From: an uncultured Duncaniella sp.
Lineage (GTDB): Bacteria > Bacteroidota > Bacteroidia > Bacteroidales > Muribaculaceae
Assembly (NCBI GenBank): GCA_910577335.1
Contig: CAJTMJ010000014.1
Span: forward strand, 1-64,000
DNA: 64,000 nucleotides
Reading direction: 5' to 3'
The translations under genes and the position numbers were made by a program. Under the pieces are notes generated by a model. That model saw only the letters and a list, made by a program, of their open reading frames with translations, ran no database searches and was not told the origin of the DNA. Of the stretch, positions 60,418 to 64,000 are shown one piece after another. The first letter of the stretch is position 1. Each line of letters begins with the position of its first letter.

Positions 60418-62811
60418 CTATAACTGTTTCAGCACATTTTCAAGTGCTTCAAGGTTTCTCACGTCTGCATTTACATCGAGCAGATTTCCTTCCTTATCTA
60501 TCAGCCTGTAAGTGGGATAACCGCTCACTTTAAGGAACTGTTCCACCGCCCGCTGCTGCTCATCGGGAAGATTATAATGCACCACATTGTCGCCAAGCAG
60601 ATTATAACTCTTTATCACATTCTCCCATGCCTCTTTCGGAGAACCATTGGCAAGATAGATAAACACGATGTCGTAAGGCTTCAGATGCTCCTTATGCTCT
60701 TCGAAATGCGACAGAGCTTCCCGGCAAGGACCGCACCATGAGCCCCAAACATCCACAAGTATAATTTTGCCTTTATAAGGAGCAACGATTTCACGCATTA
60801 TCTGCTCGCCGTCGCTCATCTCGCTAACATCCTTGGCGGCTGTAAGGCTTTTTTCAGCTGATATGTCACGATTTTTCAACGCCACATAACCGTCATGCTT
60901 GCCGTGAATGAGATTTCTTGCCGCAGGGAGAGCAACTTCGCTATCAAAATATGCAAGTTCGTCGTCAGATAAAGCGGTATTGCTATTCTTCATGCAAGAA
61001 TAGAACTCCCGCGCCAACTGGATGTCGCGCAATGTTCGGTCGGAAATCAACGAATCAGCTATCGCCGTAACTTCCCTGAAGCCGGACAAGGAAAGAAATG
61101 GATTGAGCACCGACAAATTAGAATCAATTATCCCGTTATAGCGACTGATAAAACTTTGACTAAACTGAGCGTCAAACATTTCTTTCATTAAGTTGTCGTC
61201 GAAGGTTGGATGTGCGTCCACGCTATCCTTATATACAGCTATCTTGGCAGCCATCTCCTTGAGAACCACCCGGTCACTGTCGCTAAGGTTCACCTTCCCA
61301 TCCTTTTGAAGAGAGCAGAGCAATTTTATGTCTCTCCCTATCGAATTTATAATCATATCAGCCATGTTAAAATTTTGGGGCTTCGGCTGATCTAAAAAAT
61401 CCCTCATGAATGTTGATAAATGACCTGCATGTAATGTATACGGCTTCATGGCTGATTGCCACAGCTCCTTATTCACATAGTCAAGATATTTCTCAGGCAA
61501 ATGATGCTTATACATACTAAACCTTGCCTGCATCAAGTCACGCCCGGTAGACATATTATAGAATACCCTCATATAATTGCGGTAACGCTGTGACAAAGTG
61601 GGATGTTCAACTATCCATCGGTCAAGTATCTCTAAGTGCGACTGTCTGACACTATCGGCTTTCGCCAACAAAGCCATAGCCTCGGCTTCTCCAAGGTCAC
61701 GTTTGTTGTAGTCCTCTATCAATTGAGGATTCCACAGCGGCTCGTGCGCAAGATATTCATTCTGGAACCGGACATCCCTACCCATAATCATCTTATGCCC
61801 TGTGGCGAAATCACAGAGTATAAAATAGGTTTCACCCGGCTCGAAAACACTACGGATAAAAGCACGCCCCCAGTCAATGAACGCATCGGAGGTGTTAAGC
61901 AACGGTATCTTGATTTCAAATCGCCCCATACTGTCCATAACGCACGAATAGGGTTCAACCTCATCCTTAAGAATATTGGTAAACGTCATCTTAATTCCAT
62001 CACCCTTTTGCCATGCACTCTCAGGCATATCCTTCCACCACCCTACGATGGTCACGCTGTCACCCTCCTGATAACCCGTGTCCTTAAAGCGAAGCGTGGA
62101 GTCGGGGCGAGGATAGTCAGGCAGAAACTTATCTGATATAAACGAACATTCCACAGGCTTTCCTGCGCCTATTGTAATTTTGCGCACATCATTTTTGAAC
62201 TTACCGACCTTTACCGGGAGCGACTCCGAGCCGCAAGTAAGCGTCATAGAGTAGCCGCCCTTTTTCTCCGACATATCGGTTATATCCCATATCTTACAGT
62301 CGTATATGGCTTGATTCTTTCCGAACCCTATCATCCAGTCGCCGGTAGAGTCATCACGCCAATAAGTGTCAGCGATACCCTCGGGACGGAAATCCTTGCT
62401 TCGCACATTCTTTATCATCCATCCTCCCGGCTCTATGAAGTCAAAACTCTTAACGGTCGCAGGCAGAGGCTCAAAGGTCATCGTGAAGTCCACCATGTCA
62501 TTAGCCGGCATCCAAAACCTTTCGTCGGGTTTAATCACTGTGGCTCCCTTTAGTTTATAGTCCCCCTCATCAGTGTGAAGATAAGTGTTGGAACCTAACT
62601 TAATCCAGTAGTTATGCGGATAGTCCACATGCAGATGCAACAGTGTGCTGTCGGAGAAGATCTCGACCTTAGTAATTTTGACACCCGTAGTTGGTCCCAT
62701 CTGAAGACCATATCCGTTAAGAGGCGCATCCCATACAATATGATTTTTCCCGAATAGATTCATGCCGCAAAGCATCACTGCGGCAAACAAAATAATAATT
62801 TTAGACTTCAT
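60418..62811 (-). CDS. Large thioredoxin-domain (TlpA-type) secreted protein
   Basis: 797 aa. Signal peptide ~1-22 (KIIILFAAVMLCGMNLFG). Residues ~25-230 form a beta-rich domain (HIVWDAPLNGYGLQMGPTTGVKITKVEI). The middle region (~250-640) is partly beta (VTIVGWWKDMPESAWQKGDGIKMTF) then helical. The C-terminal thioredoxin domain (~665-797) has the active site WGSWCGPCREALSHFEEH in IILVDVWGSWCGPC. The expected cis-Pro lies in LKVSGYPTYRLID. Disulfide-reductase-type proteins with long N-terminal parts are common in Bacteroidetes, but the N-terminal half here is larger than in the usual DUF4369-thioredoxin forms. Confidence 0.82.
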   Translation of the reverse strand: MKSKIIILFAAVMLCGMNLFGKNHIVWDAPLNGYGLQMGPTTGVKITKVEIFSDSTLLHLHVDYPHNYWIKLGSNTYLHTDEGDYKLKGATVIKPDERFWMPANDMVDFTMTFEPLPATVKSFDFIEPGGWMIKNVRSKDFRPEGIADTYWRDDSTGDWMIGFGKNQAIYDCKIWDITDMSEKKGGYSMTLTCGSESLPVKVGKFKNDVRKITIGAGKPVECSFISDKFLPDYPRPDSTLRFKDTGYQEGDSVTIVGWWKDMPESAWQKGDGIKMTFTNILKDEVEPYSCVMDSMGRFEIKIPLLNTSDAFIDWGRAFIRSVFEPGETYFILCDFATGHKMIMGRDVRFQNEYLAHEPLWNPQLIEDYNKRDLGEAEAMALLAKADSVRQSHLEILDRWIVEHPTLSQRYRNYMRVFYNMSTGRDLMQARFSMYKHHLPEKYLDYVNKELWQSAMKPYTLHAGHLSTFMRDFLDQPKPQNFNMADMIINSIGRDIKLLCSLQKDGKVNLSDSDRVVLKEMAAKIAVYKDSVDAHPTFDDNLMKEMFDAQFSQSFISRYNGIIDSNLSVLNPFLSLSGFREVTAIADSLISDRTLRDIQLAREFYSCMKNSNTALSDDELAYFDSEVALPAARNLIHGKHDGYVALKNRDISAEKSLTAAKDVSEMSDGEQIMREIVAPYKGKIILVDVWGSWCGPCREALSHFEEHKEHLKPYDIVFIYLANGSPKEAWENVIKSYNLLGDNVVHYNLPDEQQRAVEQFLKVSGYPTYRLIDKEGNLLDVNADVRNLEALENVLKQL

Positions 62812-62912
62812 CCTTGCTATATTTTGTGATATTATGGTTTATTCCGCAAAATAAATAATAATGTTTCAACCTGCCAAAATATTTCACTCATTTATATAGC
62901 TGACAGCAAACA

Positions 62913-62947
62913 AATTCCCGCACGGTTAAACTCACCGCACGGGAATT
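62913..62947 (-). terminator. Terminator of the porin gene
   Basis: AATTCCCGCACGG (62913-62925) and CCGCACGGGAATT (62935-62947). Two plus-strand mismatches are G-U pairs on the minus-strand RNA, and the minus-strand sequence continues TTTGTTTG. Confidence 0.78.
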
Positions 62948-63007
62948 CCACTATTACAAAACATTTAAACAACCTTCTTAACCTAAAGCATATCTGAGAC
63001 CGCCATC

Positions 63008-64000
63008 TTAGAACGAGAATGAAGCCAAGGCTCCAACACGGCGTGCCCACCCATGCTCGCCATTAAAATCCTGACGTTTTCCTATGTTAAACTCAGCGCC
63101 GAACATGATTCGGGGAGTGACATTCCAAAAGATATTGGTGGCGCTATACAGTCCGTACTTGTAATCTGTCCCTATGGGGTCCTGAGTCGGGAGATACCGT
63201 CCCTGACCAAAGGTGGCTGACATGAACAGATTTGGAGTAAAATTATACTGCAACCCTAAGAAATATCCGAAGCCGGGAGTAGTCTTAAGCTTACCGGGTG
63301 TCTTGTCGTCAGCCACAAGGTCATATTTTCCAAGAAGGAAATCGCCCCCGAAATTAGTGTATGACTTACCGGTATTAGCAGTGCCATAGAATTTCAAAGC
63401 CGGAATTATACGGAACACAGTGCTTAACTGCACGCCATAACCAACCGCCTGATGATTTTTCTGTGTGATAAGGTCACGATACGGGAGGAAACGTAAAATC
63501 CCTGATAGACGCACATGCTCGTCATGCGCCCACTCGTATTGAACCATCGCAGCGATATTTGGAATATACTGATTTCTCGCAGCAGTCTCCTCACCATCCT
63601 CCTGTATAGACATCGATGGAGTTTCCAATGAGCCAGCCAACACAATGCCGCTCTTTTTAAATGTGTGCATATACCTTATGAGGACATTGGTAGCATCCAT
63701 TTTCATTGTAGGACCGTTCGAGTCAACGGTTGGAGGCACAGCAGCCCCGTCGCCAAATGTAGACGGCGCATAACCTACCGTCCAGTCATTAAGTATGGCG
63801 TAAGCTTTTTTAAGGTGGAAATCACGACTTTGATACCCGTTAAAATTAGCTTCTATATACAATTGATAGTCGCCCAACCTTTTATTGCGTCCTATAACTC
63901 TGAAAAACAAAGCTGTACCGGCAGGGGTAGTGCCAAGATTATTTTTTGTAAGCGGGTCTTTGGTCACCGGGATAAAGTATGGAGAAAAACCGGGTATATC
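63008..64000 (-). CDS. Porin-like outer-membrane protein, 5' end outside window
   Basis: At least 331 codons; the frame runs to the end of the window (IPGFSPYFIPVTKDPLTKNN precedes the first possible internal start), so the N-terminus is missing. The rest is a string of amphipathic strands with aromatic girdles (YQLYIEANFNGY, HEHVRLSGILRFLPYRDLI-type strands, FGYFLGLQYNFTPNLFMSATFGQGRY) ending VGALASFSF. The C-terminal Phe and the segment DWTVGYAPSTFGDGAAVPPTVDSNGP resemble DcaP-type trimeric porins. Specificity unknown. Confidence 0.82.
   Translation of the reverse strand, partial: DIPGFSPYFIPVTKDPLTKNNLGTTPAGTALFFRVIGRNKRLGDYQLYIEANFNGYQSRDFHLKKAYAILNDWTVGYAPSTFGDGAAVPPTVDSNGPTMKMDATNVLIRYMHTFKKSGIVLAGSLETPSMSIQEDGEETAARNQYIPNIAAMVQYEWAHDEHVRLSGILRFLPYRDLITQKNHQAVGYGVQLSTVFRIIPALKFYGTANTGKSYTNFGGDFLLGKYDLVADDKTPGKLKTTPGFGYFLGLQYNFTPNLFMSATFGQGRYLPTQDPIGTDYKYGLYSATNIFWNVTPRIMFGAEFNIGKRQDFNGEHGWARRVGALASFSF

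Overview
The window looks like chromosome of a Bacteroidales gut bacterium. The gene content fits a Muribaculaceae-like lineage, but the family is my inference. Four things point this way: promoters of the Bacteroidetes type (TTTG, 19-20 bp, TAnnTTTG) before tRNAs and housekeeping genes; a SusC/SusD outer-membrane glycan-uptake operon; a fimbrillin-type pilus operon; and gliding/type IX secretion (T9SS)-associated genes (DUF5103 plug protein, GldE, GldD). No plasmid or phage core genes are visible.

Layout. 1-2.6 kb: GH51 arabinofuranosidase. 2.7-5.2 kb: small 2[4Fe-4S] ferredoxin, a small barrel-like protein, and glutamate dehydrogenase. 5.3-6.3 kb: a complete IS982-family insertion with exact inverted repeats and a 7-bp target duplication, sitting in the loop of an older hairpin. 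6.4-9.0 kb (minus): ung, DUF5103 plug protein and DUF3109 operon. 9.1-10.4 kb: tRNA-Arg(CCG), tRNA-Leu(UAA) and two small hypothetical genes. 10.4-10.6 kb: a 194-bp element with 22-bp perfect terminal inverted repeats, present again at 25.3-25.5 kb. 10.7-15.6 kb: ExbB-ExbD-TonB energy-transducing system and pdxJ on the minus strand, diverging from an ACT-like protein, NAD kinase and a YgjP-type metallopeptidase. 15.7-23.4 kb: SusC, SusD and two SusE/F-like lipoproteins behind a long leader. 23.7-26.3 kb: AGCS amino-acid/sodium symporter and a HicAB toxin-antitoxin pair. 26.5-34 kb: GH3 glycosidase, prfB with its programmed frameshift, an AspT/YidE-type transporter and a GH29 fucosidase. 34.2-36.9 kb: truA and speA. 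37.1-45.9 kb: OmpA/TPR lipoprotein, a potassium-channel-like protein, serine acetyltransferase, an rRNA methyltransferase, purD, a membrane protein and pdxB. 45.9-48.7 kb: an AT-rich stretch with a broken TPR/HTH regulator and large palindromes. 48.9-51.4 kb: gldE, gldD and a phosphopantetheinyl transferase. 51.5-55.7 kb: DUF5119 protein plus three fimbrillin-family lipoproteins. 55.8-64 kb: tRNA-Met, a lipoprotein, rpsU, an alpha/alpha-toroid lipoprotein, a phosphoesterase, a GNAT acetyltransferase, a large thioredoxin-domain protein and a porin cut by the window end.

How the genes fit together. GH51, GH3 and GH29 enzymes with SusCD and TonB/ExbBD suggest use of plant or host glycans: periplasmic or surface hydrolysis, with TonB-driven import. 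PdxB and PdxJ are two steps of the DXP-dependent vitamin B6 route. DUF5103, GldE and GldD belong to the gliding/T9SS gene set. I found no single spectacular unknown system. The best leads are the 194-bp foldback element, the doubly broken regulator with the 29-bp palindrome beside it, the unusual channel filter, and the prfB internal Shine-Dalgarno site in a clade whose ribosomes hide the anti-SD.
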